NCBI RefSeq assembly: GCF_003060865.1
Contig: NZ_CP028918.1
Coordinates: forward strand, 2,158,001-2,222,000
Direction of reading: 5' to 3'
Source: Gemmobacter aquarius
GTDB lineage: Bacteria > Pseudomonadota > Alphaproteobacteria > Rhodobacterales > Rhodobacteraceae
DNA: 64,000 nucleotides
Part shown: piece by piece, positions 54,869 to 63,471 of the stretch
How the letters are laid out: every line of letters begins with the position of its first letter
Position numbering within the stretch: position 1 is the stretch's first letter
Translations under genes and position numbers: made by a program
The notes under the pieces: model-generated
Told to the model about the DNA's origin: nothing
Database searches by the model: none
Seen by the model: the letters and a program-made list of their open reading frames with translations, nothing else

Positions 54869-56003
54869 GTGCAGCCCCCCCCAGCTTGTGCCCGCGCCGC
54901 GAGACACCGCCAAGGCGCGCGTCGATACGGGAAAAGGTCGAAAGTGCCTGGGCCACGACCTGATCCATATTGTAATAGCGATAGGTAGCTAGCCTTCCTG
55001 CAAACCACACGTCCGGTTCCTCGGCCGCCAAAGCCTCGTAGCGCTTGAACAGTGCCTCGTTCTCGGGGCGTGGCACGGGGTAGTAGGGGTCGCCCGTCGC
55101 TGACGGATATTCGTAAGTGACACTGGTCTTGGGGTGCGACTGACCCGTCAGATGCTTGTATTCGGTGATCCGCGTGAACTCTTCCGTCTGCGGGTAGTTC
55201 ACCGTCCCCACCGGCTGTGCCCATTCCTCGTCGCGCGTGACATGTTCAAAGCGCAACGACCGGTAAGGCAAACGCCCCAAGCGAAAGTCGAAGTACTCGT
55301 CGATCGGTCCGGTATATACCACCCGCCCCCAGTCAGGCGTATCCTTCAGGTCGCGGTAATCGACCCCAAGACGCAGCTCGATGTTGGGATGGTCGAGCAT
55401 CCGCTCGAACATGCGCGTATACCCGTCACGCGGCATCTGCTGGTAGGTGTCGGTGAAATAGCGGTCATCGCGGTTGGTGCGCGTGGGTATCCGCGCCGTC
55501 ACCGATTTCGCCAGTTCCGACGGGTCAAGCCCCCATTGCTTGCGAGTGTAGCCTTTGAAAAATTTTTCATAAAGATCGCGCCCAACGGTCGAAACTACCA
55601 CATCTTCGGACGTCTCGATTTTGGCCACCGGCTCGCGCACCGTCTCCAGCCACTTTTCCATCCCCTCGCTGTCGAGGTCCATTCCATACAGGCGGTTGAC
55701 CGTGTCTAGGTTGATCGGAATGGGCAAAAGCATCCCGTCGACCATCGCCAGAACGCGGTGTTCATAAGGTCGCCATTCCGTAAACCGGCTCAGATACTCG
55801 ACAATAGCCGCCGAATTGGTGTGAAAGATATGCGGCCCATAGCGGTGGATCATCACCCCCGCCGCATCGGGATGGTCATAGGCATTCCCCGCGATATGAT
55901 CGCGCCGGTCGATTACCAATACCTTTTCGCCCCGCTCCGTCGCTATCCGTTCCGCAATCACCGACCCCGCAAAACCGGCACCCACGATAAGCCAATCATG
56001 CAT
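54858..56003 (-). CDS. glf: UDP-galactopyranose mutase
   Basis: FAD enzyme converting UDP-galactopyranose to UDP-galactofuranose. The 381-residue product has WLIVGAGFAGSVIAERIATE, HIAGNAYDHPD, GVMIHRYGPHIFHTN, FFKGYTRKQWGLDPSEL and RFEHVTRDEEWAQPVGTVNY, all typical. The C-terminus runs into a C8 run (about 54874-54881) whose length may be miscounted, so the last dozen residues are less certain. Confidence 0.93.
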   Translation of the reverse strand: MHDWLIVGAGFAGSVIAERIATERGEKVLVIDRRDHIAGNAYDHPDAAGVMIHRYGPHIFHTNSAAIVEYLSRFTEWRPYEHRVLAMVDGMLLPIPINLDTVNRLYGMDLDSEGMEKWLETVREPVAKIETSEDVVVSTVGRDLYEKFFKGYTRKQWGLDPSELAKSVTARIPTRTNRDDRYFTDTYQQMPRDGYTRMFERMLDHPNIELRLGVDYRDLKDTPDWGRVVYTGPIDEYFDFRLGRLPYRSLRFEHVTRDEEWAQPVGTVNYPQTEEFTRITEYKHLTGQSHPKTSVTYEYPSATGDPYYPVPRPENEALFKRYEALAAEEPDVWFAGRLATYRYYNMDQVVAQALSTFSRIDARLGGVSRRGHKLGGAAHAG

Positions 56004-57192
56004 CCGAAGCCTCCAACCCCGAAGTCGGGGTAAAGGTCTTCAACCTGCGGAAATTCTGCGTCCGCTTCCGCACGCCGGCACGCACTAATTCCGCTTCCAT
56101 TTCTTCCCAGGTCGCGTCCCAGCTCGTGGTAGCAAGATGGCTGTCCACGCTCGCCAGCCATCCCGAAGAGGGCTTGGCCAACAACCCGCGTAAGACATCG
56201 GTCACCGCCTCGTGCCCCTCGGCAATAGTCACAAGCCGACCCTCGCCGTAACCCCGCACCACATCGGGCACGGGCGTCGACATCAGGGGCAGTCCGGCCG
56301 CGAGAAATTCCGGCGTCTTGGTCGGGCTGATGAAACGCGTCGACTCGTTCAACGCAAACGGCATCCAGCCCGCATCCCAGTTCGCCATATAGGCCGGAAG
56401 CTGGGCGTACGCTTTCGATCCAAGCCAGTGAAGGTTCGCCGGACGCGGCAAAGCGGCTTGGTCGATCTTCACGATCGGCCCCAGCATGACGAATTGCACA
56501 TCCGGCAAAGCAGCAGACACTTGACCCACCAGATCGATGTCCATCCGCTCGTCGATCACTCCGAAGAAGCCGACCCGCGGATACGCGATACCGCGCTGGT
56601 CGTCGGGGTCGGCCAGATCGCCCCGCGCCCGCCCGAAATGCGCCGAGTCCACACTTGACGGGAAAGCGAACACCCGCGGATGCTTGTCGCGCTTGGCCTC
56701 GTAAAGGCTCATGCCGCCGGTAAAGACCACATCGGCCTGCCGGAACAGCCGCTCTTCGTTGGCCCTTAACCCTGCCGGCGGATCGCGGAAGGCAGAGAGT
56801 TCATCCATGCAATCGTAAACGGTCACATCCGCCGCCACATGGCCTGCGAAATCGAGCGCCATTGGGGTATAGAACCACATCACCAGACGGTCATGCGGCT
56901 CGGAGCGGACCAGACCATCGACCAGTCCCTTCAAGGCCCCCGACACATCCTGGCAATCGGTGGGCAAAATCGGCGTAGCAACCCGCACCCCCGACCGGTC
57001 CAGCCGCATCCGCAGCGAAGGCCGCTTGCCCGCCTCGCGGAGTGGTTCTTCGAAATAGATCACATCATGCGTCGCAGCAGCCCGTGTCATCAGGTGCTGC
57101 GGACGCTGGAACACAAGGTCCCAGCGCAGGTGTGAAAGGCAAAGAATCAGGCTTTTCGGGCAAGGCCGCGCAAAGGCCGTTGGCGTGTCCAT
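55996..57192 (-). CDS. Glycosyltransferase (GT-B fold, group 1-like)
   Basis: A 398-residue cytoplasmic glycosyltransferase. The N-terminal half has CLSHLRWDLVFQRPQHLMTR, the opening typical of GT-B enzymes beside glf genes. The C-terminal half has PRVGFFGVIDERMDIDLVGQ and the donor-binding ETRFISPTK-like stretch STRFISPTKTPEFLAAGLPL. It overlaps glf by 8 bp and probably uses UDP-Galf or a related donor for surface polysaccharide; that is inferred from context. Confidence 0.85.
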   Translation of the reverse strand: MDTPTAFARPCPKSLILCLSHLRWDLVFQRPQHLMTRAAATHDVIYFEEPLREAGKRPSLRMRLDRSGVRVATPILPTDCQDVSGALKGLVDGLVRSEPHDRLVMWFYTPMALDFAGHVAADVTVYDCMDELSAFRDPPAGLRANEERLFRQADVVFTGGMSLYEAKRDKHPRVFAFPSSVDSAHFGRARGDLADPDDQRGIAYPRVGFFGVIDERMDIDLVGQVSAALPDVQFVMLGPIVKIDQAALPRPANLHWLGSKAYAQLPAYMANWDAGWMPFALNESTRFISPTKTPEFLAAGLPLMSTPVPDVVRGYGEGRLVTIAEGHEAVTDVLRGLLAKPSSGWLASVDSHLATTSWDATWEEMEAELVRAGVRKRTQNFRRLKTFTPTSGLEASDA

Positions 57193-57397
57193 CGGCAGTC
57201 TCCGGTCGCTAAATGTGGTGGTTCATCCCCCACACAACCTGAATTTGCGGCCTTGGTTCCGCACCGCGTTCACGACCCGCCACGCCTTAGGCGGGTTCGC
57301 GCCGTCAAGTCTTTGAGCAGACTTGTATTTGTCAAAATCGATGGCCCTTGGCCTTCGCATCCCGCCCCGATGCGCCCGTGCAGGGCCACTTATGGGT

Positions 57398-58435
57398 TCA
57401 ATCCGCCACGGGCACCCAGATCACATCATCGATCCGCGGCGCACCCGTCGCCAGCATCACCAGCCGGTCGAACCCCAGCGCGATCCCACTCGCCGCAGGC
57501 ATATGCGCCAGAGCGGCCAGAAAATCCTCGTCCAAAGGATAGCGTTCCCCGTAAACCCGCGCCTTTTCATCCATCTCCAGCCCGAACCGCCGCCGCTGCT
57601 CGGCGGGATTGGTCAATTCGCCGAACCCGTTGGCCAGTTCAACCCCGCAGGCGTAAACCTCGAAGCGTTCGGCTACGCGGCCGTCACCGACCACGGGCCG
57701 TGCCAGCGCCGCCTCGGCGGCCGGGTAGCGGTCAAGTACAGTGATCCGACCGTTGCCAAGGTTCGGCTCGACCTTTTCCGACAGCGCGCGGCTCAGCATG
57801 TCCGACCACGTGTCATCATCGGCCACCCGCACGCCTGCCTGCGCCATCTGCCCGCGCAAGGCAGCGGCATCGGTCGCCCCGTCCGGCCCGACCGTCGCCA
57901 AAAGGTCGATCCCGGCATGGGTGGTAAAGGCTTCGGCCACACTGATCCGCTCGAACGGCAGGAACGGATCGCAAACCCGGTCACGGTAGCGCAACACCTC
58001 GCCCCGCGCCGCCTTGACCGCCAGCCGCAGGAAGGCTGCGGTATCCTCCATCAGGACCGAGTAATCCTCGCCCGCACGATACCATTCCAGCATGGTGAAT
58101 TCGGGGCTGTGCAGCGCCCCGCGCTCGCGGTTGCGCCAGACATGGGCAAAGGCCGCGATCCGCCGCTCTCCGGCAGCCAGCAGTTTCTTCATCGCGAATT
58201 CGGGGCTGGTGTGCAGATACATCGTGCGCGCCACCCCGTCATTGCCGATAGCTTGGGTGGCAAAGGCGTGCAGATGCGCCTCGTTCCCGGGGCTGACCTG
58301 CAAAGCCACCGGATCGACCTCGGTAAACTCGTGCTCGGCCAGCCAGACCCGCAGCGCCGCCTGTATCCGGTTGCGCGCCAAAAGTACGCCCCTCCGGTCC
58401 GCATGCCGCGCCTTGTCCCACCACTGCCCGCCCAT
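57398..58435 (-). CDS. epmA: EF-P lysine aminoacylase EpmA (GenX/PoxA)
   Basis: Truncated class II lysyl-tRNA-synthetase paralogue that attaches beta-lysine to EF-P. The 345-residue product from ATG 58435 lacks the tRNA anticodon-binding domain. Motifs: FTEVDPVALQVSPGNEAHLH, motif 2 RNRERGALHSPEFTMLEWYR, and motif 3 ASGIALGFDRLVMLATGAPR. It is divergent from efp, whose product has the matching Lys, across 105 bp. No epmB (lysine 2,3-aminomutase) is in the window. Confidence 0.93.
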   Translation of the reverse strand: MGGQWWDKARHADRRGVLLARNRIQAALRVWLAEHEFTEVDPVALQVSPGNEAHLHAFATQAIGNDGVARTMYLHTSPEFAMKKLLAAGERRIAAFAHVWRNRERGALHSPEFTMLEWYRAGEDYSVLMEDTAAFLRLAVKAARGEVLRYRDRVCDPFLPFERISVAEAFTTHAGIDLLATVGPDGATDAAALRGQMAQAGVRVADDDTWSDMLSRALSEKVEPNLGNGRITVLDRYPAAEAALARPVVGDGRVAERFEVYACGVELANGFGELTNPAEQRRRFGLEMDEKARVYGERYPLDEDFLAALAHMPAASGIALGFDRLVMLATGAPRIDDVIWVPVAD

Positions 58436-58540
58436 CAGACCTGCCCGCTTTCGATTGAGATTTCCCGCGAGATGCGCTAGACGCCCCGCCAACCGGCGCG
58501 AAATACGCGCCTCTGTCTGGAACCGCAAGGAAACGACCCC

Positions 58541-59107
58541 GTGAAAGTCATCGCCTCCTCCCTCCGCAAGGGCAATGTCGTCGAAATGGACGGCAAACTC
58601 TACGCCGTGCTGAAAGCCGAAAACTTCCACCCCGGCAAAGGCACGCCTACGACATCGGTGGACATGCGCCGCATCTCGGACGGGGTGAAGGTCGCCGAAC
58701 GCTGGCGCACGACCGAGATGGTCGAAAAGGCAAGCGTGGACGAACGCGAATACGATTTCCTCTACAGCGACGGCGAAGGCCACCATTTCATGGAACCCGC
58801 CACCTATGAACAGATCACCGTCACCCCCGATGTGGTGGGCGACGATGACGTGTTCCTGTCCGAAGGCATCAAGGTCTATCTCAAAACATTCGAAGGCGTC
58901 TGCATCGCACTGGAATTGCCGCAAAAGGTGACGGTCGAGATCACCGAGACCGAACCGGTCGTCAAGGGTCAGACCGCGTCGTCCTCCTACAAGCCCGCCA
59001 CCTGCTCGAACGGCGTCCGCGTGATGGTGCCCCCGCACATCGGCGCAGGCACCCGCATCGTGATCAACACCGAAGACCGCTCCTACGTGGAACGTGCCCG
59101 CGACTAA
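58541..59107 (+). CDS. efp: Translation elongation factor P
   Basis: Relieves ribosome stalling at polyproline. The 188-residue product has three beta-barrel domains in order: KOW-like ([20 protein letters not shown]), central OB ([20 protein letters not shown]), and C-terminal OB ([20 protein letters not shown]). The modification-site Lys33 is in NFHPGKGTP, consistent with beta-lysylation by the divergent EpmA. Confidence 0.95.
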   Translation: MKVIASSLRKGNVVEMDGKLYAVLKAENFHPGKGTPTTSVDMRRISDGVKVAERWRTTEMVEKASVDEREYDFLYSDGEGHHFMEPATYEQITVTPDVVGDDDVFLSEGIKVYLKTFEGVCIALELPQKVTVEITETEPVVKGQTASSSYKPATCSNGVRVMVPPHIGAGTRIVINTEDRSYVERARD

Positions 59108-59129
59108 GCGTCAGCCCCAAAAACTGCCT

Positions 59130-59152
59130 GGCGCGGGGCTAAAACCCGCGCC
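59130..59152 (+). terminator. Hairpin terminator candidate after efp
   Basis: GGCGCGGG (59130-59137), loop GCTAAAA, CCCGCGCC (59145-59152), an 8-bp GC-rich perfect stem 22 bp after the efp stop. No strong T-tract follows. Confidence 0.6.
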
Positions 59153-59262
59153 TGCCTTGCCGCACAGCAGCCCGGCCCGGATGCATCGGCAGCGCCATGT
59201 TCCTTGACCGCCACGCACAAGCGAACCTGCCAAATCCCGCAACAGGTTTTTTCTTTTCTCGA

Positions 59263-59306
59263 CCGGCGAACGCCGCAGGGTATCGGCCGGCGAACGCCGC
59301 AGGGTA
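59263..59306. repeat. Tandem 20-bp repeat upstream of tRNA-His region
   Basis: CCGGCGAACGCCGCAGGGTA occurs at 59263-59282 and 59287-59306 (24-bp period). Each copy contains the small palindrome GGCG/CGCC. It lies in the non-coding gap 59153-59355 on the 3' side of tRNA-His. No function assigned. Confidence 0.6.
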
Positions 59307-59355
59307 CCGACTTGGCCACCGCCAATGGCGGATCCACGATCATCAAAGCGAAGGA

Positions 59356-59432
59356 TGGTACAGCTTCCCCGGCTCGAACGGGGGACCCCCAGATCCACAA
59401 TCTGGTGCTCTAACCAACTGAGCTAAAGCTGC
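59356..59432 (-). tRNA. tRNA-His (GTG)
   Basis: A 77-nt cloverleaf including encoded CCA. Acceptor GCAGCTT/AAGCTGT (first pair G-U), D-arm GCTC...GAGC, anticodon stem CCAGA/TCTGG with loop TTGTGGA giving GTG, T-stem CCCCG/CGGGG. The base before position 1 is T and the discriminator is A73, so the canonical G-1:C73 histidine identity pair is absent. That is the known alphaproteobacterial form. Confidence 0.94.
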
Positions 59433-59570
59433 ACTGCGGGCGATTTACCGCCACGCCCTGCCGATTGCAAGAGGCAGATGCAACCGATCGGCACGGGATC
59501 GCCTTGCCTCGCCCGCAATCCCGCGCTAGGCCCGAAGCCAACGCAAACCGGCAGATAAACGGGGACTGAC

Positions 59571-59783
59571 ATGGGCATCGACAAGCAAAGCGACATCGCC
59601 GCCAACATCCAGATCGGGCCGACCGACCTTGGCATGGTGCGTATATATATCGAGGCCGAGGGCGGCATCGAACTTCCTCTCGACTTCGACCCCGAAGAGG
59701 CCGAAGAAATCGCCGAAGAACTGCGCGCAGCAGCAGAAGCTGCCCGCCTTGTCGCCGACGGCGGCAAACCCAAGCGCCGCTAA
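59571..59783 (+). CDS. DUF6324-type small conserved protein
   Basis: A 70-residue acidic protein. NIQIGPTDLGMVRIYIEAEG is followed by the Glu-rich helix DPEEAEEIAEELRAAAEAAR and a basic end (KPKRR). Small proteins with this sequence pattern are conserved in Rhodobacterales with no known role. It is convergent with mmcB, overlapping by 4 bp. Confidence 0.75.
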   Translation: MGIDKQSDIAANIQIGPTDLGMVRIYIEAEGGIELPLDFDPEEAEEIAEELRAAAEAARLVADGGKPKRR

Positions 59784-60238
59784 AGCCAGACTCCCCCTGT
59801 CGGATCGCGCAATGACTGCAAGCGCAAAGCCGCATGGCGTGCGAATTTCTGCACCACTGCCTTGCGCCGCGCCGGTGCAAGCGGCACCGCAGGTGGCATC
59901 CGCAGTATCTCGGCATCATAGGCGTCGGCCAGAATCAGCCCGTTGCCGGCAGGCAGCAGGTCGACCGGAAACTCCGCATCGACCGCCCAGAAAAAGCGGT
60001 CGCACCAGTCCAGATATCCCTGCCACTTGCGATCAGCCGCATAATCTGCCCGCCCCGATTTGCACTCGATCACCCACACTTCGCCCTTGGGACCCAGCGC
60101 CATCACATCGACACGCAACCCTGGCGCGGGCACCATTTCCTCCACTGTCACGAAATCGAGCGACCTGAGCGCTCGGCACACGCCCCGCGCAAGGCGCTGG
60201 CCGGGCATAACGGGCAAAGTGTCGAGCGATCGGTTCAT
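59780..60238 (-). CDS. mmcB: MmcB-family DNA repair protein
   Basis: A 152-residue protein from ATG 60238. The nuclease-like core reads GLRVDVMALGPKGEVWVIEC then KSGRADYAADRKWQGYLDWC, with the PD-(D/E)xK-like pattern D...EcK. Homologues are SOS-induced with DnaE2 in Caulobacter; that link is family knowledge and no LexA box was identified here. Confidence 0.83.
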   Translation of the reverse strand: MNRSLDTLPVMPGQRLARGVCRALRSLDFVTVEEMVPAPGLRVDVMALGPKGEVWVIECKSGRADYAADRKWQGYLDWCDRFFWAVDAEFPVDLLPAGNGLILADAYDAEILRMPPAVPLAPARRKAVVQKFARHAALRLQSLRDPTGGVWL

Positions 60239-60583
60239 GGTCAAAAGATGAACCAAACAGGAACATCCTGCAAGCCGCCCCAAGCCTGTCTTGCATCCCC
60301 CCGCCCCACGCCCTATGTCTGTTCTCGGCGGGTGCTGCTCTTCGCGTGCGAGGCTCTTTTCCAGTGGCCGATAAGCAAACGAATGGATGCTGGCTCTGAC
60401 AGGATCCTGGTCCTGTTACCTGGTGCCCACCTGAGACCTCTGGCTCTCGGGAAACCATGCCATCCACGGTCGCTGCGGGCCCGCCACCTGCCTATCCGTA
60501 AAATCTGCCTGACAGGGCGCAACGACAAATCGAAATCCCCGCTTTCGCGGGGACCAAAGCCGTTTCTGTCTTGCGATAACCGC
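60239..60583. other. Intergenic region (345 bp) with several inverted repeats
   Basis: No protein gene supported. It contains small stems such as ACAGGA/TCCTGT (near 60396-60414) and GGCAGGTGGCGGGCCCGC-type GC-rich dyads near 60475-60493. It could hold a structured RNA, but it lacks the tetraloop of SRP RNA and I could not fold it into a 6S-like rod. Confidence 0.35.
60537..60552 (-). terminator. Terminator of the rib-nusB transcription unit
   Basis: CCCCGC-TTTC-GCGGGG, a perfect 6-bp stem. On the minus strand it is followed by ATTTCGATTTG, moderately T-rich. It lies 31 bp beyond the stop of the membrane-protein gene, in the right place to end that unit. Confidence 0.6.
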
Positions 60584-60901
60584 TCAGCGACGGCGCGGCG
60601 TGACCTGACGCGACCGCGCCACGGCCTCGACGCGAATCGGAATCATCCGCCCGCCACGTGGCCCGCGGTCATCATCGTCATCTTCGGCCATCAGCATGAT
60701 CGCAATGGCGAATTGCATGCCCGAAAACACCACGCCGTTGAACATGATCATCATCAGCGCCGCGACCCAGCCCATATCGGTCGACAGGATCAGCCGTTGA
60801 AAGCCCGCCACATCCATCACGACCAGCGCTGTCACGAACCCCACGGCAAGTGCAAAGCCGATAGCGCAACTCTTGATATACAGGCGGACGAGTTTCGGCA
60901 T
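60584..60901 (-). CDS. Small two-helix membrane protein, unknown function
   Basis: A 105-residue protein with two membrane segments (SCAIGFALAVGFVTALVVMD; AALMMIMFNGVVFSGMQFAI), an acidic cluster EDDDDDR and an Arg-rich C-terminus (RSRQVTPRRR). It is downstream of nusB in the same direction after a 142-bp gap. Conserved-looking, unnamed. Confidence 0.7.
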   Translation of the reverse strand: MPKLVRLYIKSCAIGFALAVGFVTALVVMDVAGFQRLILSTDMGWVAALMMIMFNGVVFSGMQFAIAIMLMAEDDDDDRGPRGGRMIPIRVEAVARSRQVTPRRR

Positions 60902-61043
60902 TCGGACGTATCCTTCCCTATCACTTAGAGAGAGCCTAGCCTCATTTCCGCCACGATCCAGTCAAAATCGCGCTCACAGCGGAAACATTGGGCGGGTATT
61001 GGCGCAAAAACTGCGGCCAAGTGGTCAAAGCCGCAAGTTGCCT

Positions 61044-61508
61044 CTAGAACGCCTGCGGTTTCGCCTCGCGCGCCATGTGGTCGAGCACGGCATTGACGAA
61101 TTTCGACTCCTTCCCCTCGGGAAAGAACGCTTTGGCGACATCGACGAATTCGTTGATCACCACCTTTGGCGGCGTGTCCATGTCGACCATCTCGGCACCC
61201 GCGGCCCGAAACAGGGCGCGCAGGACGGGATCGATCCGGTCGATCGGCCATTTGGCGACAAGCGCGCGGTCGGTCATCTGATCGATCTTGGCTTGCCAGT
61301 TCACTGCCCCGTCCACCACGGCGCGGAAATGCTTTGAATCGCCCTCGGCCATTTCGACACCGTCGAAAATCTCGCCGAAACGATGCGTCTCGAACTCCCT
61401 CTGGATCGTTTCGACCGTCTGGCCCGAAACCTCCATCTGGAACAAGGCCTGCACGGCGTAAAGCCTTGCTGCCGAGCGCATCTGTTTCTTGTCCGTCTGG
61501 GTGGTCAT
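61044..61508 (-). CDS. nusB: Transcription antitermination factor NusB
   Basis: Small all-helical RNA-binding protein that with NusE recognises boxA in rRNA leaders. The 154-residue product from ATG 61508 has RSAARLYAVQALFQMEVSGQ, PIDRIDPVLRALFRAAGAEM and PPKVVINEFVDVAKAFFPEG then KFVNAVLDHMAR. The start overlaps the ribH stop (ATGA), the usual ribH-nusB arrangement. Confidence 0.95.
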   Translation of the reverse strand: MTTQTDKKQMRSAARLYAVQALFQMEVSGQTVETIQREFETHRFGEIFDGVEMAEGDSKHFRAVVDGAVNWQAKIDQMTDRALVAKWPIDRIDPVLRALFRAAGAEMVDMDTPPKVVINEFVDVAKAFFPEGKESKFVNAVLDHMAREAKPQAF

Positions 61509-62005
61509 GCCCGAAATCCGATCCCCTTGGTCTGGGTCGCCCATTTGCGGGAAAGCGCCACAAGATGCAAGGCAGCAGCGGCGGCCCCGCCCCCCTTGTT
61601 CTGACCCGCAGGATCAGCCCGCACCTCGGCCTGCGCGCGGTTCTCGACCGTCAGGATCCCGTTTCCGATGCAGGCCCCCTGCAGGCCCAGAAGACTGATC
61701 GCGCGGCTGCTGTCATTGCAGACCGTATCGTAATGAGTAGTCTCTCCCCGGATCACACAGCCAAGCGCCACGTAACCATCGAATTTCGCCTGCCGTTCGG
61801 CCAGCGCGATGGCGGTCGGCACCTCGAGCGCACCGGGCACCTCGATCACCTCGACCTCGGCCCCGCAGGCCGCCGCCGTGGCACGGGCGCCTGCCACCAG
61901 ATTGTCGGCGATGTCCTTGTAATAGGGTGCCACCACGACAAGCAATTTCACCGGTTTGTCGAACACCGGCAGGGCCAGCGTGTAATGCGTCTCGTTCGCA
62001 GCCAT
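61505..62005 (-). CDS. ribH: 6,7-dimethyl-8-ribityllumazine synthase
   Basis: Penultimate riboflavin step, condensing the RibB product with the ribitylaminopyrimidine. The 166-residue product has VEVIEVPGALEVPTAIALAE, ALGCVIRGETTHYDTVCNDS with catalytic His, and GNGILTVENRAQAEVRADP. It lies 5 bp downstream of ribB. Confidence 0.95.
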   Translation of the reverse strand: MAANETHYTLALPVFDKPVKLLVVVAPYYKDIADNLVAGARATAAACGAEVEVIEVPGALEVPTAIALAERQAKFDGYVALGCVIRGETTHYDTVCNDSSRAISLLGLQGACIGNGILTVENRAQAEVRADPAGQNKGGGAAAAALHLVALSRKWATQTKGIGFRA

Positions 62006-62010
62006 CGCCG

Positions 62011-63105
62011 TTACTCCGTGATCGGGCGCGTGCCCGTGATCGAAAGGCCATAAGCTTCCAGCCCAACGACGCGCGGCGCTTTGGAATTGGTTACCAGCGT
62101 GATCTTCGAAAGCCCCAGCGCCGACAGGATCTGTGCGCCAAGCCCGTATTGCCGCAGGGTCTGGGGCGAATGCTCGCCGCCTTCGACCATCTTCATCGTG
62201 GTGTCGCGGAGCAGCACCACCGCCCCCCGCCCCTCGGCAGCGATCAACCGCATCGCGGCTGGCAAATCCCCAGCCCCGCCGATGCCAAGCACATCTTCCA
62301 GCGGGTTCAACGCATGGACCCGCACAAGAACAGAGCCGTCACCGGTCAGATCGCCCTTGGTCAGCACGACATGTTCGGCACCCTGCGTCTCGTCGGAAAA
62401 GACCCGCATAAGCCAGTCGCCGCCATGCGCCGAGGTGATCGGCTTTACAGCCTTTTCGTTCACCAGATTGTCATGCCGCCGCCGATATGCGATCAGGTCG
62501 GAAATCGTGCCGATCTTCAGCCCGTGCTTCTGGGCAAAGGTGATCAGGTCGGGCAACCGCGCCATGGTGCCATCGTCGTTCATGATCTCGCAGATCACGC
62601 CCGAAGGATTCAGCCCCGCCAGACGGCTGACATCGACCGCCGCCTCGGTATGGCCCGCCCGCACCAGCACGCCGCCATCGCGGGCGCGCAGCGGAAAAAT
62701 ATGTCCGGGAGTGGCAATATCCTGCGGCCCCTTGGTCGGATCGATCGCAACCGAAACCGTCAAGGCCCGGTCGGCGGCCGAAATTCCTGTGGTCACACCC
62801 TCGCGCGCCTCGATCGACATGGTAAACGCGGTCTCGTGTCGGCTCGAATTCTTGGCGCTCATCAAGGGCAAACCCAGCGCATCGACACGCGCGGCGGGCA
62901 TCGCCAGACAGATCAGCCCGCGGCCATAGGTGGCCATGAAGTTGACAGCCGAAGGCGTGCACATCTGCGCGGGGATGACCAGATCGCCTTCGTTCTCGCG
63001 GTCTTCGTGGTCCACCAGAATGAACATCCGCCCGTTGCGGGCGTCTTCGATGATCTCCTCGACCGAGGAAATCGCATCCGAATAATCCGTCTTCATCTCG
63101 CTCAT
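62011..63105 (-). CDS. ribB: 3,4-dihydroxy-2-butanone-4-phosphate synthase with degenerate GTP cyclohydrolase II-like domain
   Basis: RibB converts ribulose 5-phosphate to dihydroxybutanone phosphate. Residues 1-205 have the acidic site ILVDHEDRENEGDLVIPAQM, TGISAADRALTV and VLVRAGHTEAAVD. Residues about 206-364 resemble RibA, but the zinc motif CLTGD...CDCG is missing: the region reads VRVHALNPLEDVLGIGGAGD. GTP cyclohydrolase II activity is therefore unlikely here. Start ATG 63105. No FMN riboswitch was seen upstream. Confidence 0.93.
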   Translation of the reverse strand: MSEMKTDYSDAISSVEEIIEDARNGRMFILVDHEDRENEGDLVIPAQMCTPSAVNFMATYGRGLICLAMPAARVDALGLPLMSAKNSSRHETAFTMSIEAREGVTTGISAADRALTVSVAIDPTKGPQDIATPGHIFPLRARDGGVLVRAGHTEAAVDVSRLAGLNPSGVICEIMNDDGTMARLPDLITFAQKHGLKIGTISDLIAYRRRHDNLVNEKAVKPITSAHGGDWLMRVFSDETQGAEHVVLTKGDLTGDGSVLVRVHALNPLEDVLGIGGAGDLPAAMRLIAAEGRGAVVLLRDTTMKMVEGGEHSPQTLRQYGLGAQILSALGLSKITLVTNSKAPRVVGLEAYGLSITGTRPITE

Positions 63106-63303
63106 CGTCAGGCTCCTGCCGCTCTTGGCCCGTCCTAACCAATGTGACGGCCGATTGCCAGTGCAAGGGCGCCGCACAGCATCTGTGCAACGACACCGCC
63201 GCGCCCCGCGCGCACGAATTTTCTACGAAAATTCAGGCCCGCGCGCGTCACTGCGTCCTCCGCGCCTGTGCCCGCCCGCGACGGGGGGCTGTCCGCCCCC
63301 GCA

Positions 63304-63320
63304 CCCCCCGAGGATATTTG
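63304..63320. repeat. Rhodobacterales-type intergenic repeat, copy 2
   Basis: CCCCCCGAGGATATTTG, exact reverse complement of 43428-43444, within the 366-bp non-coding gap 63106-63471. Nearby, GGGGGG...CCCCC (63281-63300) forms a GC-rich hairpin. No gene is supported in this gap; it should hold the ribB promoter. Confidence 0.6.
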
Positions 63321-63471
63321 GGCAAGTGTGAAAGCTCGAAGGGCCAGAACCGTCACAGTTTCAACACCTATTGGCATTGCCTTAGCCGTGAGCCCATACA
63401 GCCAGCGGACAAGAGCGCACAGCCCGACAGCAGACGAGATCGACCAGCTTTGGCCGAACGAGGCTATGCAC

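Noticed and set aside
58436..59038. N-terminal extension of EpmA reaching to 59038
   Set aside because: The extension is antisense to efp over its whole length and has low-complexity composition. The EpmA family begins at the ATG at 58435.
60239..60583. 6S RNA or SRP RNA gene
   Set aside because: No GGAA-type SRP apical loop and no long rod with a central bubble could be drawn, and 6S usually lies elsewhere in this group.
63106..63471. FMN riboswitch upstream of ribB
   Set aside because: I looked for the conserved AGGGGCGGGG and GAGCCCGC-type RFN blocks on the minus strand and did not find them.
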